This document shows, piece by piece, positions 1 to 13,096 of a DNA stretch of 64,000 bases. The position numbers and the translations under genes are program-made. The notes under the pieces were generated by a model. That model saw nothing but the letters and a program-made list of their open reading frames with translations, was not told the origin of the DNA and did not search any database. The DNA comes from Cannabis sativa. Its lineage: Eukaryota; Streptophyta; Magnoliopsida; Rosales; Cannabaceae. Position 1 is the stretch's first letter; each line of letters begins with the position of its first letter. Location: NCBI RefSeq assembly GCF_029168945.1, contig NC_083607.1:30551257-30615256 (forward strand), in the 5' to 3' direction.

Positions 1-432
1 GTGATTACTCTGGGGGTGGAGTAGTGATTTTGGAGAAGTGTAAAAACCTATCTGAAGTCTCTTGGTCTACCAGAGAGAGACTGAATGTTAAAGATGCAGG
101 AAAGGTACTTATTCAGTCTAAGGAAAGTTTTATACATTTGTGGCACCGTTCCAACTTGTCTTAACTACTAGTGTTACTTTCTGAATAACCAAAAAGTAGT
201 TGCCAAAAATATAGAATCCAGTATCCCAAGAGCGTATACATATAGAGAGGAATTTCACAATATCTAAGATTTTGTGATTAAGGAAGTGTAATGGTGGAGA
301 AAAGGATGTGTTGAATTCAACCTGTCAGATCCTATTACGAGGAGTATACTACTACTACACTTGATTTGTATATCAAGGTGTTGAGATTATTTGAAATGCA
401 CATTTTGTTCTATATTAGTGCAAGTGCGAGTT
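1..432 (+). pseudogene. Decayed 3' end of a copia pol (RNase H) and PPT of element A
   Basis: The first 40 bases read as a decayed form of the copia RNase H segment with the TLGGG motif, the same segment found in element C near 18690 on the minus strand. No open frame persists. The stretch ends in a purine-rich tract (about 418-432, gtgcaagtgcgagtt), the PPT used to prime plus-strand DNA, directly before an LTR start. This is therefore the last 0.4 kb of the internal region of a plus-strand copia copy that begins left of the window. Confidence 0.75.
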
Positions 433-2019
433 TGTTGGGTTTCATGCCCTAAATAAAACTCATTTCAATATAATCAGATTTACTTATTAATAAAGATTAG
501 AAATAACATTTAATGTTGCATGGTTCACATGATTTATTTCATGATTATATATATAATGTATGAATTCTATTTAAGTCCAAAACATATGAATTTGTTAATG
601 ATTATAGTGTTGTCAGCACAGTGGAATATAATCTTGATTATATGTTCGAAAGTTTATTCCCTGATTTGTCAGTTCACTGGATTAAGACTGACATGATATT
701 CGGCGATAGATATTCTTACACCTTGGATAAGTGTTATGTCCTTTCCAGGGCATTGGCAAAGTTTACCAGTATCGGATGTATGGAGTATACATCGGAAGGG
801 ACCGATATTGAACTTTGATTAGATATATTAAAATTTACCGTAATATCTGTTCAATTCAATATCACCCGTTGATCCCTAGATCAAATGATCTTAATCCTGA
901 TATACTTAGGTCCAGTCTCAAGAGTATTATGCATGTTCTTTGATTTGTTAGTAAAGCCTACTTTTGAATAGTCAGGGTGATACGTACATTTTGGGAACAT
1001 GATAGTATAATTGAGTGGGAGCGCTAACATAAATATGGAGTCTATAACTTCTATAGGAATTTAGAAGTGAAACGATGATATCCTTCGAGCTTGGCTAAAT
1101 AGAGATAAATGGTGGAGATCTCATTTCACTTCGCTGAAATATTATTTATACGGAGCTAATTGTTTTAAGGATAAAATACATTGAAGGTGTAACGGTAACT
1201 TAGTGCCTATTCAATGTAGATCATCTATTAGAGGGTCATTGATCAAATTAGGATTATGACAATGGATAACTAATGACGTATCTATATCGTGGAATATATA
1301 GAGCGTTCTATATGACTGAGAGTGCAATGCCAAGTTCTAAGTGTGGATTCAATAAGGAATTAATAAGTTAGGGAATTTACTTGGTAAATTTAGTTCGACT
1401 TATTGGAAGCTCGGTTTATATAGGCCCATGGTCCCCATAATAGTTGAGACCATACTGCTTGTAAGACTCAGTTAATTGATTTTGATTAATCAATTATAAT
1501 TCTAAAGTTAGACTATGTCTACTTTGTGAATTTTCACTAAGCAAGGGCGAAATTGTAAGGAAAAGAGATTCTAGGTTTATTTATTAATTAAGAGACTTTA
1601 TATGTCTAAATAAATAAATATATTAAATGACAATATTATTTAATAATTAATTTTTAGTTATGAAATAATTAGAACTAACATTTAAATGGTTGAATTTGAA
1701 AATTGGCGTTTTTGAGAAAATGAGATGCAGAAATGATAAAATAGCGAAATTGCATAAGTGAGGCCCATTATCCAAAGCCCATGGCCGGCCACTCTTATAG
1801 GCTTTTATCATTTATTTTTTTATTATTTTAATGCAAAATAATTCTAACTTAAACCTAAGTGGTTACCTATATATAGATAGTGATGGCTCTCATTCACACT
1901 TAACTTTGTCAGATGAAAAGTTGAGCCTCCTATTCTTTTCTCTATAGCCGAAAGCACTTCCCTTCTCTTTTCTTTTCTAAATTTTGAAATCCTTGAGTGA
2001 TAGAGTAGTGCCCTAACAC
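433..2019 (+). repeat. LTR A: truncated 3' LTR of a copia element
   Basis: Starts TGTTGGGTTTCATGCCC, the family LTR start, right after the PPT. It runs colinearly with LTR-B for about 1.59 kb and includes a TATA-like block near 1868-1878 (ctatatatag). It stops in the transcribed part of the LTR, where LTR-B begins at 2020. The last ~300 bp and the CA end are missing, so the B-side rearrangement cut this LTR. The same 775-793 stem-loop as in other family LTRs is present. Confidence 0.85.
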
Positions 2020-3909
2020 TGTTGGGTTTTATGCCCTAAATAAAACTCATTTCAATATAATCAGATTTACTTATTAATATAGATCAGAAATAACATTTAA
2101 TGTTGCATGGTTCACATGATTTATTTCATGATTATATGTACATAATGTATAAATTCATCTGAAACCCTTTTCACATACTTGATCCTGTTTATTGTGCTGT
2201 CAACACATTGGAAAGTAAACATGACTATGTGAATAAAGTTTCCTAGATTTATCAGACATATGGTTTTACTGATATGATAATCTACAACAGAGTTTACTTG
2301 CATTTGGAGAAGTGCTATGTTCTTTCCAGAGCATTGGTTAAAGTAAAGCTCAGGTTGGATGCATGGAGTATGCATCGGAAGTGACCGATATTGAACTTTG
2401 ACTTAGATTTATTAAACTTACCGTAATATCTATTCAAGTCAATATCGCCTAGTTGATCCTAGATCAAATGATCTTAATCCTGATATGATTAGGCTCAATC
2501 TCGAGAGGCTATTCGTGTTCTTTGATTTGTTAGTTAAGCCTACTTTTAGGTCAGGGTGATACGTACATTTTGGGAACACGGTAGTGCAATTGAGTGGGAG
2601 CGCTATCATAAACATGGAATCTATAGCTTCTATCTGGCGAATAGTAAGCAAAGGATGATCTCCTTCGAGCTTAACCAAACGAACATAAATGGTGGAGTAC
2701 TCATTTCACATAAGCTGAAATATCATTTATACAGGGTCAAGTGTTTTAAGGAATAAATACATTGTAGGGTGTAACGGTAATTTAATCCCTTTACAGTGTA
2801 GATCATTCATATAGAGGATCATTGATCACATTAGGATTATAACAATGGATAACTAATGATGTGTCTATATGGTGGAACATATAGAGCATTCTATATACTG
2901 AGAGTGCAATTCTAAGTTCTATGCGTGGATTCAACGAAGAATTAATAAGTTAGTGAATTTTAGTGCTAAATTCTTGATCTACTTATTGGAAGCTCGGTTA
3001 TATAGACCCATGGTCCCCCCACTAGTTGAGATAATATTGCTTGTAAGACTCATGTAATTGGTTTTGATTAATCAATTATAATTCTCAAATTAGACTATGT
3101 CTTTTTGTGAATTTTTCACTAAGTAAGGGCGAAATTGTAAAGAAAGAGTTTATGGGGGTATATTTGTTAATTATGATACTTTGTATGGTTCAATTAATAA
3201 ATATGATAAATGACAATATTATTTAATAATTATTTATAGTTATTAAATAGTTAGAATTGGCATTTAAATGGTTGAATTAGAAAATTGGCGTTTTCGAGAA
3301 AATCAGATGCAGAAAAGATAAAACTGCAAAATTGCAAAAAGTGAGGCCCAAATCCACTTGTATAGGGCCAACCACTTTTGTAGGAAATTTAAACTGATTT
3401 TTTCATTATTTTAATGCCAAATAATTCAAACCTAACCCTAGTGGAATGCTATAAATAGATAGTGAAGGCTTCAGGAAATTCACACTTAAATTTCTACACT
3501 TCTGAATCAGAAAAACTGAGCCTTCTCTCTCCCTATCTTTAGCTGACCACTCTCTCTCTTCTTCCTTAGAATTTCGAAATCCTTAGTGTATGAGTAGTGC
3601 CCACACACATCAAGTGATACCTCAATCATAGTGAGGAAGATCGTGAAGAAAGATCATCAGCAAAAGGAGTTTCAGCATCAAGGATTCAGAGAAAGAGATC
3701 CAGGTTCAGATATTGATAATGCTCTGCTACAGAAAGGAATCAAGGGCTAGATATCTGAACGGAAGGAGTCATTTAATTCCGCTGCACCCAATGTAAGGTT
3801 TCTTAAACTTTATATGTGTTTATTTCATCGTTTTAGAAAGTTCTTATTTAGGATGTTAATAAACATACTTGTGAGTAGATCTAAGATCCTGGTAAAATAA
3901 TTTCCAACA
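2020..3909 (+). repeat. LTR-B, complete 5' LTR (1890 bp)
   Basis: Begins TGTTGGGTTTTATGCCC and ends AATTTCCAACA, giving TG..CA termini. A PBS follows after one base, which identifies it as a 5' LTR. A TATA box at 3449-3459 places the U3/R boundary near 3480, so U3 is about 1.45 kb. The covarying stem-loop lies at 2358-2376. Confidence 0.93.
3449..3459 (+). promoter_or_regulatory. TATA box of LTR-B
   Basis: The block ctataaatag is conserved at the equivalent place in every family LTR that reaches this far (for example 25256-25265 and 61139-61149 on the minus strand). A CT/GA-rich stretch follows, as expected of a transcribed leader. Retroelement RNA would start about 30 bp downstream. Confidence 0.7.
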
Positions 3910-3910
3910 A

Positions 3911-3929
3911 CTGGCCTCAGAGCCATGGT
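3911..3929 (+). other. Primer-binding site of element B
   Basis: TGGCCTCAGAGCCATGGT lies two bases after the LTR. It matches the initiator-Met tRNA 3'-end complement (TGGTATCAGAGC) apart from two bases. Copies C and H keep the exact TGGTATCAGAGC. Confidence 0.85.
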
Positions 3930-6900
3930 AATTGATTTACTTGCAAGAAATTTGGACTTTAAAACGATTGTTTGTATGTTCTTTGGATGGTATCATGTTG
4001 TATTGAGTGTTATTTGATGATTGATTGATGTTTGTGAAATTTTCGTGAAAAATAATTGTGATTTCGTTTCTGGAATTATTTTTATTGGATAGTATTGAAA
4101 AAATTAAGCAAGTTAGCCTTTTACAGAACTCAATTTGGATTTTATTTGAATTAGTTATGATTTTTTGAAGATTTGACAAAATCGGAAATTTTGTCTTGAT
4201 ATTTTCACATCGCAGAACTGTCCGTACAGTTTCGAATTTTTTCTTTTTTCTTCAATTTTTCATACTTTTTCATGGAATTAACTTCCAATCTTTTGTATGG
4301 TTTTGTATATATACTAATACTATTCTTAATTCAATTCTAATTATCATTTTGAATTAATTTAATTTTTTTTAATTTAATTCAAGATATTAGTGTAATTTGA
4401 ATTTGAATAGAATTAGTATTTATCTTTTTGCTTAAAAATCTATCTTATTTTTAAATTTGATTATATTTTTTTTAAAATTTAAGGTCAGATTTTATAAGAT
4501 ATTCATAATATCTTTTAAGATATTTTAAAAATATCTTATCTTTTAAGATATTTTTAAAATCTTTTTAGATATTTTGACCTTATTTAAATTTAAAATAAGA
4601 TATTTATAATCATGTAATTTTAAATAGATGTAAGATATTTTGCTAATTTTTTTTAAATTTTGTTATTTTATTTATTTAAATTACATTTAAAATTTGAGAA
4701 AGATATTTATTTATCTTTTCTAATTTTTTATTTAATTTTTATTTATAAAATAACATTTAAAATTTAAAAGTAGTTAGCAAATTTTTGAAATGATATTTAG
4801 GTTGGTTGAAACTTAATTTTTCAAAAATTGTAGGTTTAATTTTAAATTATTTTTTTTAAAAAAATTTCGAATTTTTCAATTTTTTTTTAAATTTTTCGAA
4901 ATTTTTATTATTATTATTATTATTTAATTAAATATTTTCGAAATTAAATATTTAATTTAAAATTAAATAAATCCTACATCCAACTATCCAGCTAACTTTG
5001 TTGCAGGAGTATGTGTTTTAGCTTATGTGTAAGTTTTCAAAACCTATTATTACTTGATTGCAAATAGCCATGGTTACTTTTTGTCAGATCTAATGATCTG
5101 ATGGCTCCCTTGGTCAAGATAATAATTTGTAACAGGTATATTTACAATCTTCTTTCATCTGTGTATGACCTAGCAACATGATAGGACCCATCTAAAGTGT
5201 GCCTGTGTGAGCCTATGTGTTTAATTTTATTATAGATGCATATAGGTTAATGTTGCTAAAATAAATTATCATAGTTATTGATAGAATTTATTTAGGCCCA
5301 TTTAGTTTTTGGGCCTATTCAATTAATAACAGTTGTTCTTATTAAGGTTAAATTCCTCTCTTTTGGGCCTTGTGTGAGAGTTGGGAGCCATAGAAGTGGG
5401 TACGACATACTGAACCCAGCACCCCCTCACACAAACCACCCCAATTGTGAAGGCCCATTTGCCTGATTTGAATGACTGTACTAGGTTAATTACACTAGTT
5501 TAACCTAATAAAATTGATTAGCAACATAATTAATTTCATTTATTTTGAAATTAATTTAAGAAAAATATAGTTTAAAGAATTTTTTATTCTAAGCTAAACT
5601 ATATGTATTTTCTTGTATTTAATTAAATATAGAATTATAACCATCTAGATTCTTTCTGGAACTTAATTTAAATTTTTCATTAAATATTCCTATTTAAGTT
5701 GATATTTAGTTATCTACAACTAACCAACTTAAATCTGAATATCTTTTGAATTTCAAATTTCAAAATTAAGTTGAGGAATTTTAGGCATTGGTTATTAAGA
5801 TTCTTTAGATATTTTTTAAGTTAATATCTTTTCAAATATTAACTTAAAATGGAATATTTTCAAATTAAGTGGTTATAACTTAATTTTGATATTTAATTAA
5901 ATTTAAATTTGAAAAATATTTAAGTTCTAGATTTTTTCTAATACAACTTAAATTAGATATTTTTTCAAATTTTGTGGAAAAGATACTTAGTCAAATAAGA
6001 TATTTTCTAGATAGTTATTTCTAGACTACTTATTATCTCTAATATTAAATAGGAAAATATTATACATTGTGAAATTAATTATTTAAATAATTAATTTTGG
6101 TACAATTTATTTTAAGTATATTTTTCCTAGTATTAAACTAGAAATTAATAATTAAGCCTTCTCTACACTTAATAATTTATTTCTTGAATTTAATACATTT
6201 AATTAATTTGAAAATTAAATATCTAAGTTGATTTTCATCATGATACTTAAATATTTCTTTTTCATGACATTTAATTAAATAGAAAATTATTTTTAGTTGA
6301 AATTTATTTTTTCAACTAAATTTAAATAATTTTCAAAATATATATTTTTTTTCTTTATTTTATTAATCAATTTTCGAAATTGCATTTATTAAATGCTAGA
6401 ATTTCGAATTTTATCTTGAAAAATAGATTAAGTTGCAAATTAATTATTTATTTTAATTAATTCTTGGATCAACTTAAATCAATGATGTTTTCATTTATTG
6501 ATTAATTTAAAATAAATTGAATTAAAGTATATTATTAGAAATTGAATTGATTAGTCAAAGAAAAATCTAGATAGATGATATTTTTGCTTGAAGTATTTTT
6601 CTAGTGTATTTAATTAAATAGAAAATTAATATTTAAGTTGATTTTCATCATCATACTTAAATATTTGAAATTTTTCTTATATATTTAATTAAATAGGAAA
6701 ATTATATTTTTTGTTGTAAATTAATTTTATTAATTAATTTTGGGCCAACATTAAATTAGAATAATTTTTCCAGGATTTATTTTTTATTTTAATATGTATT
6801 TTTCGAAAATTGTATTCTTATATACTTTAATTTTTCGAAATGCAATATATATTTATAGAAAATAAATTTGAGTTGTAAATTAATTTAAATTAATTTTGTA

Positions 6901-7640
6901 ACAACCTAAATTGAATATTTTTCTAAATATTTATTGGAAATTATTACTAAGATGGAAATAATTCATGTTATTTTCATATCCATCTAAGTAAGATTTATAA
7001 ATATTAAATTAAAATTTATATTTAGAATTTTTCATTCTAAATTGGAAATTTTAATTAAATAAATATATATTTAAAAATAAATAGAATAAATAAAGAGAAT
7101 AAAAGAAAATACAACTCTTTTTAAATAATGAGCTTTATTATTTAGACATTCGATCTCCATTGTGGGTTTTACACCGCGTTTGTTTTAGTGAGTAATCCTC
7201 CCTAATGGAGGAACGTTCATTAGCAATTTCGCACCGTTTAACCTCGCATGATAAGTAGTTTGTAAGTGTTTTGTATGGTATGGATCACCCTAATGGTGGC
7301 GACCATACTTGACTTGCAAATTATGAAACAATGGTGGAAGCTCATAAGATAGAATTGCCTTGACTCTCGCCTAAACGGGACAACGCTGAATTCCAATCTT
7401 GATCGAATAAAAGGTTGCTAGAATGGTTATCATTTTAGATGAGCTGACAACTCTATTCAATGGATGATGCTTTGACTCTCGCCTAAACGGGACACTGTAT
7501 CAGTTTGTTGAAAAACCTTGGAAATTATTTATGATTGTAAGTTTTAGTATTTTCACTTGTCATTCCTACTTGCTATATGCTTATAATTTCTGAATTGTGT
7601 ATGAATTTATATTGAACCGTGTTATTTTCTGTTATTAAGT
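3930..7640 (+). other. Long AT-rich leader of element B
   Basis: A noncoding stretch of about 3.7 kb between the PBS and the coding remnant. It is extremely AT-rich and has no supportable ORF. It is colinear with the reverse complements of 9517-13076, 22000-24792 and 56927-60679. A TTA-rich microsatellite lies at about 4904-4923, and a 12-bp-stem hairpin at 5816-5847. Unlike the rest, the stretch from 7152 to 7493 is strongly conserved among copies and is listed separately. Confidence 0.75.
7152..7493 (+). other. Conserved leader module upstream of gag (copy in B)
   Basis: Best-conserved part of the leader. It contains stem-loop 1 (CCTCC-CTAAT-GGAGG, 7197-7211), stem-loop 2 (TCACC-CTAAT-GGTGG, 7285-7299, enclosed by GTATGGT 7273-7279 and ACCATAC 7302-7308), and two direct copies of GACTCTCGCCTAAACGGGA at 7362-7380 and 7474-7492. 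Each copy can fold as a 5-bp stem with loop CCTAAA. The same module is on the minus strand at 9693-10035, 22088-22433 and 57103-57444. Function unknown; a packaging or translation signal is inference. Confidence 0.7.
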
Positions 7641-7699
7641 TGTAGTTTAATTTCGAATCTTCATTGTTGGTCCAACATGTTTGTTTATCTAATGAGATA

Positions 7700-9305
7700 A
7701 ATCCCTAATGGATTTTCACCATTAGACATACATAATAGTGTAAGATCTCGAAAGATAAGTATTGTATATGCGACATCTAGCTGTTCATCAATTGATGACA
7801 ACTTAGACTAGTATTTTTACAATATGAAACAAGAAGATTACATAAATAAGATTACTTTGTCTTTCGCTAATCGAAGCATCGTTGGATTCTTATTTATAAA
7901 CGAAATTATCCTAATTCCTCTTAGCTTATTCATTTCGAATTAGCTTAATAATATATCATTGGATGAATGGTCTATAAATCATTTCATGTCATTATATTTT
8001 CTCTTAAGAAATTAAATGACGCTTATGATTATAATCCCGAAATTCTATTCCCAATTGATATAAATCCTCAATCTTAGAAATCTCCTACTTGTATGGGCAA
8101 ATCTGACTTAGAGTTTGTATTAGTAGTGGTGGTCCAAGAAAGAATTACTCATTATATTTGGTTGAATTTAAGTCTTTGACTTTAATTTTAGAATCCAAAT
8201 AGAAATTTTCTTATATTTCTAATTCCAGAATACAATAGAGTTACACTTTCTCAAGTGTTTAAATATCCATCTTCTATCAATGGATTAAAACTGTATGGAA
8301 TATGAGTTAGGTATTCTGTGACCAGGATCCACTTGCAGTATTCTAAGAACTCTTTGATGTAACTAAACCTATGTCATCATAGACACTACCACATTTTTTT
8401 TTAATCTATGGCATTTGTATCTTGTTCATAGTGGATTTGACAAGATCAATCTCTGCAAAGAGTTAATATGCCTATATCCACTGAAAGTAGTTCATCTCAT
8501 TTGCAGATGGATGTACATTCAGGGGTGGATATGAGTTTTTCGTTGTATTCTTAAAACGATCACTCTAGATTATACCTTTTAGCAAAGAAATTTGAAATGT
8601 TTGAAAAATTTCTTAAATTTCTAGCAATGGTTAAAACCATTAAGGTAAGTGGTTAAAGATCTTGCGAACTGATAGGGGTGGAGAAATAGTTAGTTGATAT
8701 GCAGTTCAAAGATCATTAATTTGATTTTTGAATTATATCAAAACTTACCTCCCCAGAAATTTCGAGTTGCATGTTGATGATTAGTTACTAGTCGTTGCCT
8801 AAATCCTTCTATGGTAATACAATTTCAGAATGATGTAATGGTTGTATACTTAATGTAAATTATTACTAGATTCATGGATGACCTAATCAAAATCTTAAGA
8901 AAAGCTAGAACTGTTAACCATGGTTTCTTAGCGATTCTAAGTGATTAGGGGTGGACCATCCCATTGTCAATAGATAAGAAAGTGTTTGTTCAAACAAATA
9001 CTACTTTTCTAAGATAATGACTAAGTCTGAAAACAAGTAGCAAATAAAGGAGATATTTAATTCTTGATTCCAAAAGTATTCTATCATCTTATTTAACATA
9101 TGATGATCCCACTGCCTCTGTTGTCTTGTCACAACCGAAGAGGTTAATACCATTTAGTTTTCTTCGACATAATTCACGGTACCTCGTCGTAGTGGGAGAG
9201 TTTCTAGGAACTCACCTTCTTATGACTTGGGAGACACTAGTGATTAAAATCCATTGTGAGTTTAAACAAGTAATGGATTGTCAAGATAAGAAACTAAGAA
9301 GAAAG
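7700..9305 (+). pseudogene. Decayed copia protease-integrase region of element B
   Basis: No long frame survives, but motifs appear in the order of the C pol: the GAG-pre-integrase HxxxxH stretch (about 8405-8480), ILRTDRGGE of the integrase core (8659-8687) followed by DMQFKDH (8696-8716), and the integrase C-terminal linker (about 8940-9250). It ends where the reverse transcriptase would begin. gag is not recognisable. Heavily mutated by indels and stops. Confidence 0.7.
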
Positions 9306-9310
9306 CCAAT

Positions 9311-9516
9311 AGAACTTTGTCATTTGCTTTCTGCCAAGGCTCATACTTTTCTTTCACAGCTTTGGAAGCATTGTCCCCAGGCACTTCAGGTGACGACTCA
9401 GTTAAAACAAACAAGGAACTTTCTCCTATGAGAGCAATATTAATGTTCTCATTCCATTTATTAAAGTTAGATCCATTCAGCTTATTTTCAGTCAACAGTG
9501 ATAACATGGGATTCAT
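9311..9516 (-). pseudogene. Copia gag, N-terminal fragment
   Basis: Starts MNPMLSLLTE and follows the intact gag of element H residue by residue for about 68 codons, up to WQKANDK, then runs into unrelated sequence at the inversion junction. An in-frame stop occurs only after the junction (near 9262). It lacks the capsid core and zinc knuckle, so it cannot be functional. Confidence 0.85.
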
Positions 9517-12500
9517 TTTGATAATACAGGATACTACAAAATAATAGAAATCAACAAATAGAAATTAAATAATGGTTTAACACAAAATCAATTCAGAAAT
9601 TATAAGCACATAGCAAGTAGGAATGATATGAGAAAATATTTAAAAATTCAATCCTAAATAATTTCCAAGGTTTTCAACAAACTGATATCAATGTCCCGTT
9701 TAGGCGAGAGTCAAAGCTACCATTTATTGAATAGAGTTGTCAGCTCATCTAAAATGTTAAACATTCTAGCAACCTTTTATTCGATCAAGATTGGAATCCA
9801 GCGTTGTCCCGTTTAGGCGAGAGTCAAGGCTATTCTATCTCATGAGCTTCTACCATTGTTTCGCAATTTGCAAGTCAAATATGGTCGCCACCATTAGGGT
9901 GATCTATACCATATAAAACACTTACAAACCACTTATCATGCGAGATTAAACGGTGCGAAATTGCTAATGAACGTTCCTCCATTAGGGAGGATTACTCACT
10001 AAAACAAACGCGGTGTAAAACCCACAATGGAGATCGAATATCTTAATAATAATAAAGCTCATTATTTAAAATGTATTTTCTTTATTATTCTAATAAATAA
10101 ATTCTCATTAAATTCGAAATTAAGAATTGAAATTCAAAAATAAGAATTTAATATAATATTTATAAAATTATACTTAGATGGTGATTGAAATAAAATTAAT
10201 TATTTCCATCTTAGTAATAATCTTAAATATAAATATTAAGGAAATTAATTTAAGTTGAATTAAATTAAATAATTAGCAACTTAAAAATTTCCTTTGAGAA
10301 TATATTTATTGAGTTTCGAAAATATAAAGTATATAAAAGAAATATACAATTTTCGAAAATAATAAAATTAGAAAAGTAATACTTCAAGCAAAAATATCAC
10401 CTATCTAGATTTTCTTTTGACTAGTTAATTCAATTTCTAATAATATATATTTTAAATTCATTTATTTTAAATTAATCAATTAAATGAAAAAAATCATTGA
10501 TTGAAGTTGGCCCAAGAATTAATTAAAATAAATAATTAATTTACAACTCAACTATTTTTCAAAATTAAAAATTCGAAAATATTGCATAAATAAAATGCAA
10601 ATTTCGAAATTGATTAATAAAATAAAGAAAAATATATATGCTTTGAAAATTATTTAAATTTAAGTTGAAAAATTAAATTTCAACCTAAAAATAATTTTCT
10701 ATTTAATTAAGTGTCATAAAAAATCAATAAATATTTAAGTATCATGATGAAAATCAACTTAGATATTTAGATTTTTCAAGTTAATTAAATGTATTAAATT
10801 CAAGAAATAATAATTAAGTGTAGAGAAGGCTTAATTATTAATTTCTATTTAATACTAGGAAAAATATACTTAATAAAATTGTACCAAAATTAATTATTTA
10901 AATAATTAATTTCACAAAGTATATTATTTTCCTATTTAAATATTAGAAATAATAAGTAGTCTAGAAATTACTATCTAGAAAATATCTTATTTGACTAAGT
11001 ATCTTTTTCAAAAAATTGAAAAATATCTAATTTAAGTTAGATAGAAAAAATCTAAAACTTAAATAATTTCAAATTTAGATTTAATTAAATATCAGAAATT
11101 AAGTTGTAACCACTTAATTTGAAGATATCTTTTAAGGTTAATATTTGAAAAGATATTAACCAAAAAATATCTAAAATATTCCATTTTAAGTTAATATTTG
11201 AAAAGATATTAACTTAAAAAATATCTTAAGAATCTTTAATAACTAATGCCTAGGATTCCTCAACTGGATTTAAAATTTAAATCAAATATTCAAATTTAAG
11301 TTAGATAAGAAAAATCAGTTGATACAACTAATTTATAACTTAAATAGGAATATTTAATTAAATAAGCTCCAAAAAGAATCTTAGTTAGTTAAAATTCTAT
11401 ATTTAATTAAATACAAGAAAAATACAAATAGTTTGTCTAGAAATAATATCTAAACTAAAAGTGTTTTTCTTAAATTTCATATATTTTAAAATGAAAATAA
11501 ATTTCATATATTTTAAAAGTTAATTATGTTGCTAATTCAATTTTATTAGGTCAAACTAATATAATTAACCTAGTACAGTTATTTAAATCAGGTAAATGGG
11601 CCTTCACAATTGGGGTAGTTCATGTGAGGGGGTGCTTGGTTCAGTATGTCGTACCCACTTCTATGGCTCCCAACTCTCACACAAGGCCCAAAAGAGAGGA
11701 ATTTAACCTTAAAATAAATAACTGTTATTAATTGAATAGGTCCAATAACTAAATGGACCTTAATAAAATCTATCATGGTGTGATATTTTATTTAGCAACA
11801 ACCTATATGTATCTATATTAAAACAAAATAAACATATAGGCTCACACAGGCACACTTTGGATGGATCCTATCATCTTGCTAGGTCATACAGAGATGAAAG
11901 AAGATTGTAAAATTTACCTGTTACAAATTATTAACTTGACCAAGGGAGCCATCAGATCATTAGATCTGGCAAATATTTGCAATCAAGTAATAATAGGTTT
12001 TAAAAAACTTACATACAAGTTAAAACCACATACTCCTGCAACAAGGTTAGCTGGATAGTTGGAAGTAGGATTTATTTAATTTTAAATAAATATTTCGAAA
12101 AATAAATAATTAAATAAAAAAATTATTTTAATTTTCGAAAAAAAATAAAAAAAAATATTTTAATTTCGGAAATAAAAAAAATTTAAATTTCGAAATTTAA
12201 AAAAAAAAATATTTAAAATTAAACCTACTTTTTGAAAAATTAGGTTTAAACCAACCTAAATATCATTTCAAAAATTTGCTAACTACTTTTAAAAATTAAA
12301 TGTTATTTTAAAAATAAAAATTAGAAAAGATAAATGAAATATCTTTTCAAATTTTAAATTTAATTTAAATAAATAAAATAACAAAATTTAAAAGTTAGCA
12401 AAATATCTTACATCTATTTAAAATTACATGATTATAAATATCTTATTTTAAATTTAAATAAGGTCAAAATATCTAAAAAGATTTAATTTTTAAAAAAATA

Positions 12501-13076
12501 TATATATAAAATCTGACCCTAAATTTAAAAATAAGATAAGATATAATCAAATTTAAAAATAAGATAGATTTTTAAGCAAGAAGATAGATACTAATTCTAT
12601 TCAAATTCAAATTACACTAATATCTTGAATTAAATTTAAAAAATATTAAATTAATTCAAAATGATAATTAGAATTGAATTATGAATAGTAATAGTATATA
12701 TACAAAACCATACTAAAAATCGGAAGTTAATTCCATGAAAAAGCATGAAAAATCGAAGAAAAACGAAAAAATTGTGAACTGTACGGACAGTTTCGCGATC
12801 GCACGAAAATTTCAGCAGAGCCCCGATTTTTTCAAATCTTCAAAAATTCATAACTAATTCAAATAAAATCGAAATTGAGTTCTGTAAAAGGCTAACTTGC
12901 TTAATTTTTTCCATACTATCCAATAAAAATAATTCCAGAAACAGAATCGCAATTATTTTTCACGAAAATTTACAAACATCAATCAATCATCAAATAACAC
13001 TCAATACAACATGATACCATCCAAAAACAAACAAACAATCGTTTTAAAGTCCAAATTTCATGTAAGTAAATCAATT
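9517..13076 (-). other. Long AT-rich leader of the minus-strand copia half
   Basis: Noncoding, colinear with the leader of element H. It contains the conserved module (9693-10035, repeats at 9693-9714 and 9806-9827) and two tandem copies of the TTAAGTTAATAT-type hairpin (second at 11186-11217). The GC-rich hairpin found in C and H near the PBS is reduced here to a short remnant around 12780-12800. Small ORFs in this stretch look like chance. Confidence 0.75.
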
Positions 13077-13094
13077 ACCATGGCCCTGAGGCCA
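13077..13094 (-). other. Primer-binding site (minus strand)
   Basis: Reads TGGCCTCAGGGCCATGGT on the minus strand, two bases from the LTR end. It is an initiator-Met-type PBS with changes from TGGTATCAGAGC. Confidence 0.8.
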
Positions 13095-13096
13095 GT

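Larger units (their letters stand above)
2020..9308 (+). mobile_element. Copia element B, 5' half only
   Basis: Holds in order a full 5' LTR, a one-base gap, a PBS, a ~3.7 kb leader, and a decayed protease/integrase segment. Reverse transcriptase, RNase H and the 3' LTR are absent. At about 9305-9311 the sequence switches to the gag of a minus-strand copy of the same family. No 5-bp duplication links base 2019 to the far end at 14494, so this is a rearranged remnant rather than a clean insertion. Confidence 0.8.

Noticed and set aside
11861..12058. Small ORF in the copia leader
   Set aside because: Not conserved in the equivalent leader positions of C and H; AT-rich composition explains it.
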